60,993 nucleotides of DNA from Mycobacterium helveticum (GTDB taxonomy: Bacteria > Actinomycetota > Actinomycetes > Mycobacteriales > Mycobacteriaceae): positions 1-60,993 of the forward strand of contig NZ_VMQU01000015.1 in assembly GCF_007714205.1 (NCBI RefSeq), in the 5' to 3' direction. The notes beneath the pieces were generated by a model. It saw nothing but the letters and a program-made list of their open reading frames with translations. It did not search any database and was not told where the DNA came from. How positions within the stretch are numbered: position 1 is the stretch's first letter; each line of letters begins with the position of its first letter. The position numbers were made by a program, and so were the translations under genes. Below, piece after piece: positions 17,320-26,975 of the stretch.

Positions 17320-18729
17320 ATGGGCTACCGGCAAACCGTTTCGGGGACCACCTACACCTTCGACGGGCTCGTCGACGTGCTGGCGAAGGCGACGCCCCTG
17401 CGTTCCGGCGACCAGCTCGCCGGGTGCGCCGCCGGCTCCGACGCCGAACGCGCCGCGGCCGCGTGGGTGCTCGCCGACATCCCGCTGGCAGCGTTTTTGT
17501 CCGACCTGGTCGTGCCGTACGAGACCGACGAGGTCACCCGGCTCATCGTCGACGGCCACGATCGCGAGGCGTTTCGCCCGATCGCCCACCTGACGGTCGG
17601 CGACTTCCGGGACTGGTTGCTGGACAACGCTTCCCGCGGTGACGCCGCAGTGCGGCTCGCCGCCGTCGGCCCCGGGCTCACCCCCGAGATGGTGGCCGCG
17701 GTGTCCAAGATCATGCGCAACCAGGACCTGATCCTGGTCGCCGCCGCCGCGACCGCGACCGCGGCCTTCCGGACCACCATCGGACTGCCGCGCCGGCTGG
17801 CCACCCGGCTGCAACCCAACCACCCCACCGACGACCCCCGCGGGATCGCCGCCGCGCTGCTCGACGGCCTGCTGCTGGGCTGCGGTGACGCGGTGATCGG
17901 CGTCAACCCCGCGACCGACTCGCCGGCCGCGGCCTCGGACCTGCTGCATCTGCTGGACGACATCCGCGAGCGGTTCGCGATTCCGGTGCAGTCGTGCGTG
18001 CTGTGCCACGTGACGACCACGATGGGTCTGATCGACCGCGGAGCTCCGGTCGACCTCGTCTTCCAGTCCATCGCGGGCACCGAGGGCGCCAACGCCGCTT
18101 TCGGCACCTCCCTGGCGATGCTGGCGGAGGCCGACGAGGCGGCCCGCTCGCTGCACCGCGGCACGGTCGGCGACAACGTGATGTATCTGGAGACGGGGCA
18201 GGGTTCGGCCCTGTCGGCCGGGGCCCACCTCGGGGTGGGCGGCAAACCGGTCGACCAGCAGACGCTGGAGGCACGCGCCTACGCGGTGGCCCGGGCGCTG
18301 CGGCCGCTGCTGGTCGACAGCGTGGTGGGGTTCATCGGGCCGGAGTACCTCTACGACGGCAAGCAGATCATCCGCGCCGGGCTCGAGGACAACTTCTGCG
18401 GGAAACTGCTCGGCCTGCCGATGGGCGTCGACGTCTGCTACACCAACCACGCCGAGGCCGACCAGGACGACATGGACACGCTGCTGACCCTGCTGGGCGT
18501 GGCGGGCACCGCGTTCGTCATCGCCGTGCCCGGCGCCGACGACGTCATGCTCGGCTATCAGAGCCTGTCGTTCCACGACGCGCTGTACGTGCGACAGGCG
18601 TTGGGGTTGCGCCCCGCCCCCGAATTCGAGGCCTGGCTGGCCGGCCTGGGCATGGCCGACGCCGAGGGCCACATCCTGCCCGTCGACCTCGCGACGTCGC
18701 CGCTGCGGGAACTGGCGGCCGGCCGATGA
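17320..18729 (+). CDS. eutB: Ethanolamine ammonia-lyase large subunit
   Basis: A 469-residue EutB, the catalytic subunit that, with EutC and adenosylcobalamin, splits ethanolamine into acetaldehyde and ammonia. Family blocks are GLTPEMVAAVSKIMRNQDL, LLLGCGDAVIGVNPATDS, FQSIAGTEGANAAFG, YLETGQGSALSAGAHLG and MGVDVCYTNHAEADQDDM. No microcompartment, permease or eutA reactivase genes are nearby, so it is the stand-alone actinobacterial type that probably supplies nitrogen. It occupies the place where I remember Rv0366c-Rv0367c in M. tuberculosis. It overlaps eutC by 4 bases (ATGA). Confidence 0.93.
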   Translation: MGYRQTVSGTTYTFDGLVDVLAKATPLRSGDQLAGCAAGSDAERAAAAWVLADIPLAAFLSDLVVPYETDEVTRLIVDGHDREAFRPIAHLTVGDFRDWLLDNASRGDAAVRLAAVGPGLTPEMVAAVSKIMRNQDLILVAAAATATAAFRTTIGLPRRLATRLQPNHPTDDPRGIAAALLDGLLLGCGDAVIGVNPATDSPAAASDLLHLLDDIRERFAIPVQSCVLCHVTTTMGLIDRGAPVDLVFQSIAGTEGANAAFGTSLAMLAEADEAARSLHRGTVGDNVMYLETGQGSALSAGAHLGVGGKPVDQQTLEARAYAVARALRPLLVDSVVGFIGPEYLYDGKQIIRAGLEDNFCGKLLGLPMGVDVCYTNHAEADQDDMDTLLTLLGVAGTAFVIAVPGADDVMLGYQSLSFHDALYVRQALGLRPAPEFEAWLAGLGMADAEGHILPVDLATSPLRELAAGR

Positions 18730-19568
18730 ACGACCCGTGGGCGCCGCTGCGGGCCGCCACGCGGGCGCGGATCGGGCTCGGGCGGGCGGGCAACTCGCTG
18801 CCCACCCGGCGAGTCCTGGAGTTCCGGGCCGCGCACGCCGCGGCGCGCGACGCCGTGCACGACCCGCTCGACGTCGACGGCCTCGTCCGGCAGCTGCACG
18901 GCATCGCCGTCAACTGGGGCGTCGGCGAGCCGCTGCGGGTGCGCAGCAGGGCGGCCTCGCGCGACGAATACCTGCGCCGGCCCGACCTCGGCCGCAGCCC
19001 GGGCGACCTGTCGGGTCTGCCGAACACCAAGGCGGACCTCGGTTTCGTCCTCGCCGACGGGCTCTCGCCGCGCGCCCTGACCGCGCACGCCGCGGGCGTC
19101 ATCGAGGCGCTGCTGCGCGAGTTCGGCGGCCGCTACCGCATCGCCCCGCCGGTCGTCGCGACGCAGGCCCGCGTCGCGCTCGGCGACCACATCGGTCAAG
19201 CGCTGGGCGTCGCAACGGTTCTCGTGCTCATCGGTGAGCGCCCGGGCCTCTCGGTCGCCGACAGCCTGGGCATCTACCTGACGCACCGACCGGCGCCCGG
19301 CCGTACCGACGCGGACCGCAACTGCATCTCCAACGTCCATCCGCCCGACGGCCGCGACTACGCGAGCGCCGCGGCGATCGCGGCCGCGCTCGTCGCCGGG
19401 GCCCGCGAACTCGGCCACTCGGGCGTCGCCCTCAAAGACACAACGCGAGCAGCAACCGGCGCAGCCCGGTCAGTGAGTGCGCCGGCAGGAACAGGTCGCA
19501 GTATGGCAGCGCCGCCGCCATCGAACCCGCCAGCGGCTCGAAGCCGGCCTGCGCCGCGCGCGGATTGA
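18726..19568 (+). CDS. eutC: Ethanolamine ammonia-lyase small subunit with read-through tail
   Basis: EutC helps bind cobalamin in the lyase. The conserved core includes ATQARVALGDHIGQALG, VLIGERPGLSVADSLGIYLTH, DADRNCISNVHPPDG and the usual end SGVALKD at about residue 238. Instead of ending soon after, the frame continues about 42 residues into sequence antisense to the 3' end of coxE, stopping at 19568, so the two genes overlap tail to tail by 137 bases. The natural EutC tail seems to have been lost in a deletion that joined the genes. The enzyme core is complete and it may still work. Confidence 0.82.
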   Translation: MNDPWAPLRAATRARIGLGRAGNSLPTRRVLEFRAAHAAARDAVHDPLDVDGLVRQLHGIAVNWGVGEPLRVRSRAASRDEYLRRPDLGRSPGDLSGLPNTKADLGFVLADGLSPRALTAHAAGVIEALLREFGGRYRIAPPVVATQARVALGDHIGQALGVATVLVLIGERPGLSVADSLGIYLTHRPAPGRTDADRNCISNVHPPDGRDYASAAAIAAALVAGARELGHSGVALKDTTRAATGAARSVSAPAGTGRSMAAPPPSNPPAARSRPAPRAD

Positions 19569-20649
19569 GCCAGGCCACCACGGCGGCGCGGCGACGCAGC
19601 CGGGCCATGGCGTGCGCGAGGACGTCGGGGGGATCGGCGTCCCAACCGTCGGAGGCGACGATCACCACCGCCCCGCGCAGCGCGTTGCCGTGCCCCGAAA
19701 GGCCGGGCGCCAGCAGGGCGGCGACGCTGCGGCCGACGAACGTGCCGCCGTAGCGGTCGGTGACCGTCGCGTTGGCCCGCTGCAGCGCCACCTCGGCCGA
19801 GCGGTGCGACAACACCGCGGTGAGCCGGGTCAGCGACGTCGAGAACGCGAACACCTCCGGGCGGATCCCGGCCCGGCCCACGCCCCGCCCCTTCGCCAGG
19901 GCCCGCATCAGGTGCAGATACATCGCCGCGTAGGGCTGCATCGAGCGGCTCACGTCGCAGATCAGGACGACCCGGCGGGGCCTGCGCCGCGGCCGGGTGC
20001 GCGCCAGGGTGACCGCCTCGAAGCCGGTCTTGCGTGACGCGTTCATCGTGGCGCGCAGGTCGATGCGCTTGCCGGCGGCGCGGGGTTCGAACCGCATGCT
20101 GCGCCGCCGCGGCCAGCGCACGGCCGTCTCCTCGATCCAGGCGCCCAGCAACCGCAGGTCGTGCGCGTCGAAGCGGTCGAACGGTTCGTCGGCGCGCGCG
20201 GCGATGCGGCTGGGCAGGACCTCGGGCACCAGGACGTGCGCGCCGCCGGGGTCGTCGTCGGCGCCGCGCGTTGCGGTGCGCGTCACCCAGGGCAGGCCCG
20301 CCGCGGCGCCGGGCCGGGCGTCGGCGGCCCGCGCGGTGCCGTCGGTGCGCATAGCAATCGGCTGTGCGGCAAGAGAACTCGTGTCGGGTTCGGCGTCGCC
20401 AGCGCCGAACACCGCCGCGAAGACCGCGTCGAAGGCGCCCAGGTCCTCGGCCCGGTTGACCAGCGTCAGCCGGGCCGACCAATACAGCGAGGACCCGGTG
20501 CGGGTGCCCAGCAGCCGCAGCGCCTGCACGAAACTCGCCTGGCCGTCGGCCGATACGTGCACCCCGGAGCCGCGCAGCCGCGCCACCACGGCGGCCGCGA
20601 AGGCCGCCAGGTCGACGCCCCGCAACAGCGCCGGGGGAACCGTGCCCAT
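19432..20649 (-). CDS. coxE: CoxE-like von Willebrand factor A domain protein (Rv0368c-like)
   Basis: A 405-residue protein. The C-terminal half is a VWA/CoxE domain with the metal-ion-dependent adhesion motif DVSRSMQ (DxSxS) and later Thr and Asp (GTFVGRS, ASDGWDADP). CoxE works with the MoxR ATPase CoxD in maturing CO dehydrogenase, including its copper-sulfur active site. It is the last gene of the minus-strand operon, starting 7 bases after coxG. Its 3' end is antisense to the eutC tail. Confidence 0.85.
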   Translation of the reverse strand: MGTVPPALLRGVDLAAFAAAVVARLRGSGVHVSADGQASFVQALRLLGTRTGSSLYWSARLTLVNRAEDLGAFDAVFAAVFGAGDAEPDTSSLAAQPIAMRTDGTARAADARPGAAAGLPWVTRTATRGADDDPGGAHVLVPEVLPSRIAARADEPFDRFDAHDLRLLGAWIEETAVRWPRRRSMRFEPRAAGKRIDLRATMNASRKTGFEAVTLARTRPRRRPRRVVLICDVSRSMQPYAAMYLHLMRALAKGRGVGRAGIRPEVFAFSTSLTRLTAVLSHRSAEVALQRANATVTDRYGGTFVGRSVAALLAPGLSGHGNALRGAVVIVASDGWDADPPDVLAHAMARLRRRAAVVAWLNPRAAQAGFEPLAGSMAAALPYCDLFLPAHSLTGLRRLLLALCL

Positions 20650-20656
20650 GGCGGCG

Positions 20657-21304
20657 CTAACGCCTCCGGCGCAGCACCCAGATCAGCACCAGCACGGCCA
20701 GCACCGCCAGGCCCACCGCACCGTACTTCTTGAGCTGGTCGCCGCCGGCCAGGTCCAGCAGGTCGATGGGCTCGGGCTCGGCGGCGGGAGCGGCGGGGCG
20801 GGGGCCGGCGACCGGCGCGGTCGCACCGTTGCCCGGCGGCGCCGCCGGCGCGGGCGCGTTCTCGGCGGCCAGCTTGGCCTCCAGCGACTCCACGAACTGG
20901 CCCAGCAGCTTCTCCGACACCTGCTGCAGCATCCCGCTGCCGAACTGGGCCAGCTTGCCGACGATCTTCAGGTCGGTGTCCACGGTGACGCCGGTGCGGT
21001 CGCCCTCCTGGTGCAGCTGGGCGGTGACCGTGGCGGCCGCGTTGCCGGTGCCCCGCATCTCCTTGGCCCTGGCGTCGATGACCGCGCGGTACTGGCCGCG
21101 GTCCTGCTCCACGAAGCGCACCTTGCCGTTGAACTCGCTGGTCACCGGGCCGACCTTGACCTTGACCTTGCCGGAGTACTCCTCGCCCTCGTGGCCGGTG
21201 AGCGCGGCCCCCGGCATCAGCGGGATCACCTGCTCCAGGTCGCACAGCACGTCCCACGCCTTGTCGATGGGCGCGCTGACGGTGAACCGGTTGGCGATCT
21301 TCAT
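20657..21304 (-). CDS. coxG: CoxG-like SRPBCC protein with C-terminal membrane anchor
   Basis: A 215-residue protein. Residues 1-150 form a START-like CoxG domain (MKIANRFTVSAPIDKAWDV and the PGA motif of the family), then come an Ala/Pro linker and a C-terminal helix (VGLAVLAVLVLIWVL) ending in RRRR. In CO oxidisers CoxG recruits the dehydrogenase to the membrane and is thought to carry quinone. The helix would anchor it there. It lies between coxD and coxE in the operon. Confidence 0.88.
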   Translation of the reverse strand: MKIANRFTVSAPIDKAWDVLCDLEQVIPLMPGAALTGHEGEEYSGKVKVKVGPVTSEFNGKVRFVEQDRGQYRAVIDARAKEMRGTGNAAATVTAQLHQEGDRTGVTVDTDLKIVGKLAQFGSGMLQQVSEKLLGQFVESLEAKLAAENAPAPAAPPGNGATAPVAGPRPAAPAAEPEPIDLLDLAGGDQLKKYGAVGLAVLAVLVLIWVLRRRR

Positions 21305-21317
21305 GCTGCGGGTCCTC

Positions 21318-22214
21318 TCAGGTAAGGCTGCACTCGGTGAAAGTTCGGTACGCGTCCCGAATCAGGGTACGGTCGTCCGGCGTCTTGGCCAGCGCCCCCA
21401 GGCTGGTCAGGCCCGACTCGACGGTGTCGGGCGCGGCCAGGTCCGCCACGCCCAGGGCGACCAGCGCGGCGACCCAGTCGATGGTCTCGGCCACTCCGGG
21501 TGGCTTGTCCAGATCGAGTTCCCGTGCGGTGCCGACAAACTGGGCGGCACGTTCGATCAGTGCGGCGGTGGCCCCGGGCACCGTGCGCCGCACGATCGCG
21601 GCGGCGCGGGCCGGCTCCGGATAGTCGATCCAGTGGTACAGGCAGCGGCGGCGCAGCGCGTCGTGCAGGTCGCGGCTGCGGTTGGACGTGAGCACCGCGA
21701 TGGGTGGGCGCTCGGCGGCGAAGGTGCCCAGCTCGGGCACCGTCACCGAGGCCTCGCCGAGGAACTCCAGCAGCAGCGCCTCGAATTCGTCGTCGGCGCG
21801 GTCTATTTCGTCGATCAACAGCACCGGTGGCCGCGGCCCGCGGTGCCGCACGCAGCGCAGGATGGGCCGGTCCACCAGATAGGTCTCGGTATAGAGATCC
21901 CCTTCGTCGATCCCCTTGCCGCTCGCCTCGGAAAGCCGGATGGACAGCAGCTGGCGCTGGTAGTTCCAGTCGTAGAGGGCCTCGTTCGCCGTCAGGCCCT
22001 CATAACACTGCAGCCGGACCAGCGGGGTGTCCAGCACCGCGGCAAGGGTTTTCGCGGCGGTGGTCTTGCCGACGCCGGGCTCCCCCTCCAGCAGCAGCGG
22101 CCGGCCCAGCGTGACCGCCAGATAGATCGCCGACGCGGTCCCGGTGTCGAGCAGGTAGTCCCGCGCGTCGAACCGGCCGACGACGTCACCGGGGCTTTCG
22201 AAGATCGCCGTCAT
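21318..22214 (-). CDS. coxD: MoxR-family AAA+ ATPase (CoxD-like)
   Basis: A 298-residue AAA+ ATPase with Walker A GEPGVGKT (residues 44-51), Walker B LLIDEIDRAD and sensor 1 LTSN. CoxD is needed to insert sulfur and copper into the Mo-Cu site of CO dehydrogenase, working with the VWA protein CoxE encoded two genes downstream. ATG 22214 overlaps the stop of the XdhC-YHS gene by 4 bases, so the genes are translationally coupled. Confidence 0.9.
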   Translation of the reverse strand: MTAIFESPGDVVGRFDARDYLLDTGTASAIYLAVTLGRPLLLEGEPGVGKTTAAKTLAAVLDTPLVRLQCYEGLTANEALYDWNYQRQLLSIRLSEASGKGIDEGDLYTETYLVDRPILRCVRHRGPRPPVLLIDEIDRADDEFEALLLEFLGEASVTVPELGTFAAERPPIAVLTSNRSRDLHDALRRRCLYHWIDYPEPARAAAIVRRTVPGATAALIERAAQFVGTARELDLDKPPGVAETIDWVAALVALGVADLAAPDTVESGLTSLGALAKTPDDRTLIRDAYRTFTECSLT

Positions 22215-23131
22215 GCGCCGGCGTGACCCGCGGCGAACGCGGCGCGGCATCCCGGGCCGCAGAACCAGTAGTCCGCATCCGCGACGCGCAGGTGCTCGGC
22301 GGCGGGTCCGGCCAACACCGTCATGCCGCAGACCGGGTCGATGGCCTCCGGCGCGGTGCGGACCGCCGCCGGCTGCAGAACCGGGACGCCGGCGCCGCGG
22401 ATGCCGGCGATCAGCTCGGCCGCGATCGACACCGCGATCTCCGCGGGCGTCTTGGCGCCGATCGGCAGACCGACCGGGGTGTGCACCCGCGCCCGCTCGT
22501 CCCGGGACAGGTCGAGCGAGTCCAGGATCGCGGCGCCGCGCACCCTGCTGGCCACCAGCCCGATGTAGCCGACGCCGCGATCGAGGGCGGCGCGGATGAT
22601 CTCGGCCTCCGGGCCGCCGTGGCTGGCGATCACCACCGCGGTCGGCACGGCGGTGCCGTCGGCCGGGTCGACGTCGGCGTCGGCGCGCGCGTCGTACCCC
22701 AGCACCGTGCACACCCGCACCAGCGCGTCGGCGATCGGCGTGGCGCCGTGGACGCGGACCAGCGGGGCCGGCAGCTGGGGCGCCAGGAAGATCTCCAGCG
22801 ACCCGCCGGACAGGCAGGGGTTGACGACCACGCACGCCCCGGGCGCCTCGGGGAAGTGCACATCGCCGTCGGGAAGCACCCGCAGCAGCACGCTTTCGTT
22901 CGTCTGCAGCGCGCCCAGCGCCGCCTTGCGCACCGAGTTCTGCGCGCACTGGCCGCCGACGAAACCCTCGATCGTGCCGTCCGCCAGCAGGATCGCCTCG
23001 TCACCGGGGTATGCGGACGCGGGCGGCTGCGCCCGGACCACCGTCGCGCGCACGAACGGCGTCCGCGTCGCGAGCAGCTGCTGAACTCGTTCGCTGATCG
23101 CGCTCTGCTTGATGGCGCCACTCCTGCACAT
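22211..23131 (-). CDS. XdhC/CoxI-type maturation factor fused to a YHS metal-binding domain
   Basis: A 306-residue protein. Residues 1-255 are XdhC-like (ILLADGTIEGFVGGQCAQNSVR, then a Rossmann-like half with VVIASHGGPE and GYIGLVASR). XdhC proteins bind molybdenum cofactor and help sulfurate and insert it. Residues from about 265 form a YHS/TRASH domain: DPVCGMTV, then YWFCGPGCRAAF, with three cysteines for metal. ATG 23131 is chosen because GAGGAACGAGCG precedes it; ATG 23152 also works. The metal domain inside a Mo-Cu enzyme operon suggests a copper or sulfur delivery role, by inference. Confidence 0.82.
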   Translation of the reverse strand: MCRSGAIKQSAISERVQQLLATRTPFVRATVVRAQPPASAYPGDEAILLADGTIEGFVGGQCAQNSVRKAALGALQTNESVLLRVLPDGDVHFPEAPGACVVVNPCLSGGSLEIFLAPQLPAPLVRVHGATPIADALVRVCTVLGYDARADADVDPADGTAVPTAVVIASHGGPEAEIIRAALDRGVGYIGLVASRVRGAAILDSLDLSRDERARVHTPVGLPIGAKTPAEIAVSIAAELIAGIRGAGVPVLQPAAVRTAPEAIDPVCGMTVLAGPAAEHLRVADADYWFCGPGCRAAFAAGHAGA

Positions 23132-23165
23132 CGCTCGTTCCTCGCTCTGCATCGTCGCCGCGCAG

Positions 23166-25565
23166 CTAGATCGGCGGCCTCGCTCTGCCCTGCATGGCCT
23201 CCCACACCCGCGACGGCGTCAACGGCATGTCGGCGTGGCGAACCCCGAACGGCGCCAACGCATCCACCACCGCGTTCACCACGGCGGGCGGCGACCCGAC
23301 GGTGGCCGACTCGCCGATCCCCTTCGCGCCGATCGGGTGGTGCGGCGACGGCGTCACGGTGTGCCCGGTCTCCAGGTGCGGCACCTCCATGGCGGTCGGG
23401 ATCAGGTAGTCCATCAGCGAGCCGCCCATGCAGTTGCCGTCGTCGTCGAAGGCGATCCACTCCATCAGCGCCATCCCGATGCCGTCGACGACACCGCCGT
23501 GCACCTGCCCCTCGATGATCATCGGGTTGATCCGGGTGCCGCAGTCGTCGACCGCCAGGAAGCGCCGCACCTTGACCACGGCGGTGCCCGGATCGACGTC
23601 CACCACGCAGAAGTACGCGCCGTAGGGATAGGTCAGATTCGAAGGGTTATAACACACTTCGGCGTCCAGGCCGCCCTCGATACCCTCGGGCAGGTCGCCG
23701 GCCCCGTGCGCACGCATGGCGATGTCGGCGATGGTCACCGCGGCCGAGGGGTCGCCCTTGACGTGGAATTTACCCTTCTCCCACTCCAGGTCGGCGACCG
23801 AGACCTCGAGCATGCCCGAGGCGATGATCTTCGCCTTGTCGCGGACCTTGCGGGCCACCATCGCCGCGGCCGCACCCGAGACCGGCGTCGAGCGGCTGCC
23901 GTAGGTGCCCAGGCCGAACGGGGTCTGGTCGGTGTCGCCGTGCACCACATCGATGTCGTCGGGCGGGATGCCCAGTTCCTCGGCGACGATCTGGGCGAAC
24001 GTCGTCTCGTGCCCCTGCCCCTGGGTCTGGACCGACAGCCGCACCACGGCCTTGCCCGTCGGGTGCACGCGCAGCTCGCAGCCGTCGGCCATGCCCAGGC
24101 CCAGGATGTCCATGTCCTTGCGCGGGCCGGCGCCGACGGCCTCGGTGAAGAACGACATCCCGATGCCCATGAGCTCGCCGCGGGCCCGCTTGTCCTTCTG
24201 CTCGGCGCGCAGCGCGTCGTATCCGACCATGTCCATGGCCTTGCGCAGCGTGGTCTCGTAGTCGCCCGAGTCGTACACCCAGCCGGTCTTGGTGGTGTAG
24301 GGGAACTGGTCGGGGCGCAACAGATTTCGCAGCCGCAGCTCGGCGGGGTCCATCTTGAGCTCGTAGGCCAGGCAGTCCACCAGCCGCTCCACCAGGTACA
24401 CCGCCTCGGTGATCCGGAAGGAGCACGCGTAGGCCACCCCGCCGGGCGCCTTGTTGGTGTACACCCCGGTCACCCGGGAGTACGCGGCCTCCAGGTCGTA
24501 GCTGCCGGTGAACACCCCGTAGAAACCGGCCGGGTACTTCGTCGGGGCCGCCTGGCCGTTGAACGCGCCGTGGTCGGCCAGCACATTCGACCGCACCGCA
24601 AGGATTTTGCCGTCCCTGGTGGCCGCGATCTCGCCGACCATGATGTAGTCGCGCGCGAAACTGGTCGAGGTCAGGTTCTCGCTGCGGTCCTCCATCCACT
24701 TGACCGGCTTGCCCAGCACCAGCGAGGCCACGATCGCGCACACGTAGCCGGGATAGATCGGCACCTTGTTGCCGAAGCCGCCGCCGACGTCGGGGGAGAT
24801 CACCCGGATCTTGTGTTCGGGCAGGCCGGCGACCAGCGCGTAGAGGGTGCGGTGCGCGTGCGGCGCCTGCGAGGTGGTCCACAACGTCAGCTTGCCGGTG
24901 ACCGGGTCCATATCGGCCACCGCGCCGCAGGTTTCCATCGGTGCGGGATGCACGCGGGGGTAGACCATCTCCTGGGTGACGACGACGTCGGCGCCCGCGA
25001 ACACCGCCTCGGTGGCCGCGGCGTCACCGGTCTCCCAGTCGAAGATGTGGTTGTCGGCCTTACCCTCGAGGTCGGTGCGGATCACCGGCGCGGACTCCTC
25101 GAGCGCGGTGCGGACGTCGACGACGGGGTCCAGCGGGTCATAGTCGACGTCGATGAGTTCCAGGGCGTCGCGGGCCGAATAGCGGTCCTCGGCAACGACG
25201 AACGCCACCTCCTGGCCCTGGAACCGCACCTTGTCGGTGGCCAGCACCGCCTGCACGTCGCCTGCCAGCGTCGGCATCCACGCCAGGCCCTTCTCGGCGA
25301 GGTCCGCACCCGTGACGACCGCCTTGACCTTCGGGTGGGCCAGCGCCGCGGACACGTCGACGCCGGCGATGCGCGCGTGGGCGTACGGCGAGCGCAGGAT
25401 CGCCAGGTGCAGCATGCTCGGCAGCGCGACGTCGTCGACGTAGGTGCCGCGGCCGCGGATGAAGCGGGGATCCTCCTTGCGCAGCATCCGCCCGTAGCCG
25501 CACGGCTTCTGGTCGTTGTCGGCTTGATCTTCCGGTGCGGGAGGACGGGATTCGATCGTGGTCAT
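23166..25565 (-). CDS. coxL: Form I carbon monoxide dehydrogenase, large (Mo-Cu) subunit
   Basis: A 799-residue molybdenum hydroxylase large subunit. The active-site loop reads VAYACSFR, with Cys381 as the copper-binding cysteine that defines form I CO dehydrogenase; the residue before Cys is Ala instead of the Arg of the classical [16 protein letters not shown] and [10 protein letters not shown], with the catalytic Glu, are also present. The enzyme oxidises CO with water to CO2 and sends electrons through the FeS and FAD subunits to the quinone pool. It overlaps coxS by 4 bases. It corresponds to Rv0373c. Confidence 0.92.
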   Translation of the reverse strand: MTTIESRPPAPEDQADNDQKPCGYGRMLRKEDPRFIRGRGTYVDDVALPSMLHLAILRSPYAHARIAGVDVSAALAHPKVKAVVTGADLAEKGLAWMPTLAGDVQAVLATDKVRFQGQEVAFVVAEDRYSARDALELIDVDYDPLDPVVDVRTALEESAPVIRTDLEGKADNHIFDWETGDAAATEAVFAGADVVVTQEMVYPRVHPAPMETCGAVADMDPVTGKLTLWTTSQAPHAHRTLYALVAGLPEHKIRVISPDVGGGFGNKVPIYPGYVCAIVASLVLGKPVKWMEDRSENLTSTSFARDYIMVGEIAATRDGKILAVRSNVLADHGAFNGQAAPTKYPAGFYGVFTGSYDLEAAYSRVTGVYTNKAPGGVAYACSFRITEAVYLVERLVDCLAYELKMDPAELRLRNLLRPDQFPYTTKTGWVYDSGDYETTLRKAMDMVGYDALRAEQKDKRARGELMGIGMSFFTEAVGAGPRKDMDILGLGMADGCELRVHPTGKAVVRLSVQTQGQGHETTFAQIVAEELGIPPDDIDVVHGDTDQTPFGLGTYGSRSTPVSGAAAAMVARKVRDKAKIIASGMLEVSVADLEWEKGKFHVKGDPSAAVTIADIAMRAHGAGDLPEGIEGGLDAEVCYNPSNLTYPYGAYFCVVDVDPGTAVVKVRRFLAVDDCGTRINPMIIEGQVHGGVVDGIGMALMEWIAFDDDGNCMGGSLMDYLIPTAMEVPHLETGHTVTPSPHHPIGAKGIGESATVGSPPAVVNAVVDALAPFGVRHADMPLTPSRVWEAMQGRARPPI

Positions 25566-26059
25566 GAGGTGGCCTGCGCAGTCTGGGATGCCGCGCCGTG
25601 CTTGGCGGCCCACTGGATGGAGCGCACGATCGTGGTGTAACCGGTGCACCGGCAGATCTGGCCGGAGATGGCCTCGCGGATGGTCGCCTCGTCGGGGTCC
25701 GGGTCGCGGTCGAGCAGGGCGCGGGCGGTGATCATCATGCCCGGTGTGCAGAAGCCGCACTGCAACCCGTGGCAGCGCATGAACCCCTCCTGCACGGGAT
25801 CGAGCGGGCCGTTGACGCCGGGGCCCGCCAGTCCCTCGACGGTGCGCACGGCGTGCCCCGAGGCCATGACGGCCAGCATCGTGCACGACTTCACCGGCAC
25901 GCCGTCGACGTCGACCACGCAGGTTCCGCAGTTGCTGGTGTCGCAGCCCCAGTGAGTGCCGGTGAGCCGCAGGTGATCCCGCAGGAAGTGCACGAGCAGC
26001 ATCCGCGGCTCGACGTCGGCGTTCACCTGTTCGCCGTTGACGGTCATGTTCACCTGCAT
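25562..26059 (-). CDS. coxS: CO dehydrogenase small [2Fe-2S] subunit
   Basis: A 165-residue iron-sulfur subunit. The plant-ferredoxin cluster is bound by Cys39, Cys44, Cys47 and Cys59, and the second cluster by Cys101, Cys104, Cys136 and Cys138 (CGFCTPG and CRCTG). It relays electrons from the molybdenum site of CoxL to the FAD of CoxM. It starts 3 bases after coxM ends and overlaps the coxL start, giving the conserved coxM-S-L order. Confidence 0.93.
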   Translation of the reverse strand: MQVNMTVNGEQVNADVEPRMLLVHFLRDHLRLTGTHWGCDTSNCGTCVVDVDGVPVKSCTMLAVMASGHAVRTVEGLAGPGVNGPLDPVQEGFMRCHGLQCGFCTPGMMITARALLDRDPDPDEATIREAISGQICRCTGYTTIVRSIQWAAKHGAASQTAQATS

Positions 26060-26061
26060 GG

Positions 26062-26943
26062 TCAGTCACTCCCTTGTTCGCCGACCCGCTGCGCGGCGAG
26101 GCGCAACGTGCGGATGGTCAACTCGGAGGCCAGGTGCCGCTTGTACTCGACGGTGCCGCGGATGTCGGTCACCGGTTCGCAGGCCTGCGCGGCGCGCCGG
26201 CCCGCCTCGGCGAAGGTCTCCTCGGTGGCCGGCCGGCCCGCCAGCGACGCACCGAGTTCGGCCAGGGCGTCGTGGTCGGGGTTGACCGCGGTCAGGCCGA
26301 CGCGGGCGGTCGCTATCGTCGGGCCGTCGAGGGTGACGGCCGCCCCCGCCGCCGCGACCGCCCAGTCGCCCACTCGGCGTTCCACTTTCGAGTACGCGCT
26401 GGACGTCTTGTGCCGCAGCGGAATTCGCACCTCGACCAGTATCTCGTTGTGGGCCAGCGTGGTCTCGTACGGGCCGGCCAGGAACTCGTCGATCGGGATC
26501 TCGCGCTCGCCCGCCGGCCCGCGGGCCAGGCACACCGCGTCCAGCACCAGGCACACCGTCGAGAGGTCCTCGGCCGGATCGGCCTGGCACAGCGAGCCGC
26601 CCAGGGTGCCGCGGTTGCGGACCACCGGGTCGGCGATCACCCGTTCGGCGTCACCGAAGATCGGGCACACCGCGGCCAGGGTGTCGGACTCCAGCAGTTC
26701 GCGATGACGGGTCATGGCGCCGATGCGGACCAGCGTCGGGTCGGTGACCACGTAGCCGAGCTCGACGGCCAGGTCGTTGATGTCGATCAGGTATTCGGGG
26801 TTGGCGATCCGCAGTTTCATCATCGGCAGCAGGCTGTGCCCGCCGGCGACCACCCGCGCGCCCTCCCCCAACCGATCCAGCAGTCCGATGGCGTGGTCGA
26901 CGCTCGTCGCGCGTTCGTATTCGAAGGGGCCGGGTACTTGCAT
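26062..26943 (-). CDS. coxM: CO dehydrogenase medium FAD subunit
   Basis: A 293-residue FAD-binding subunit of the xanthine dehydrogenase family. [15 protein letters not shown] and [19 protein letters not shown] are the two pyrophosphate-binding motifs, and AGGHS followed by TLGGS is diagnostic of CoxM. It receives electrons from CoxS and passes them towards the respiratory chain. ATG 26943 is the first good start; the upstream XdhC gene ends 32 bases earlier. Confidence 0.92.
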   Translation of the reverse strand: MQVPGPFEYERATSVDHAIGLLDRLGEGARVVAGGHSLLPMMKLRIANPEYLIDINDLAVELGYVVTDPTLVRIGAMTRHRELLESDTLAAVCPIFGDAERVIADPVVRNRGTLGGSLCQADPAEDLSTVCLVLDAVCLARGPAGEREIPIDEFLAGPYETTLAHNEILVEVRIPLRHKTSSAYSKVERRVGDWAVAAAGAAVTLDGPTIATARVGLTAVNPDHDALAELGASLAGRPATEETFAEAGRRAAQACEPVTDIRGTVEYKRHLASELTIRTLRLAAQRVGEQGSD

Positions 26944-26975
26944 GCGCCACAGTGTCGGCCCGCCCCGCGGGGGCG

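Noticed and set aside
16132..18672. Long minus-strand frame covering eutB and the GH76 gene
   Set aside because: Only the part from 17271 downward is real (GH76); the rest is antisense to eutB.
23109..25640. Open frame of 843 codons antisense to coxL
   Set aside because: It is the mirror of a high-GC gene with strong third-position bias; its translation is His/Arg/Val-rich and matches no family, while coxL is unmistakable.
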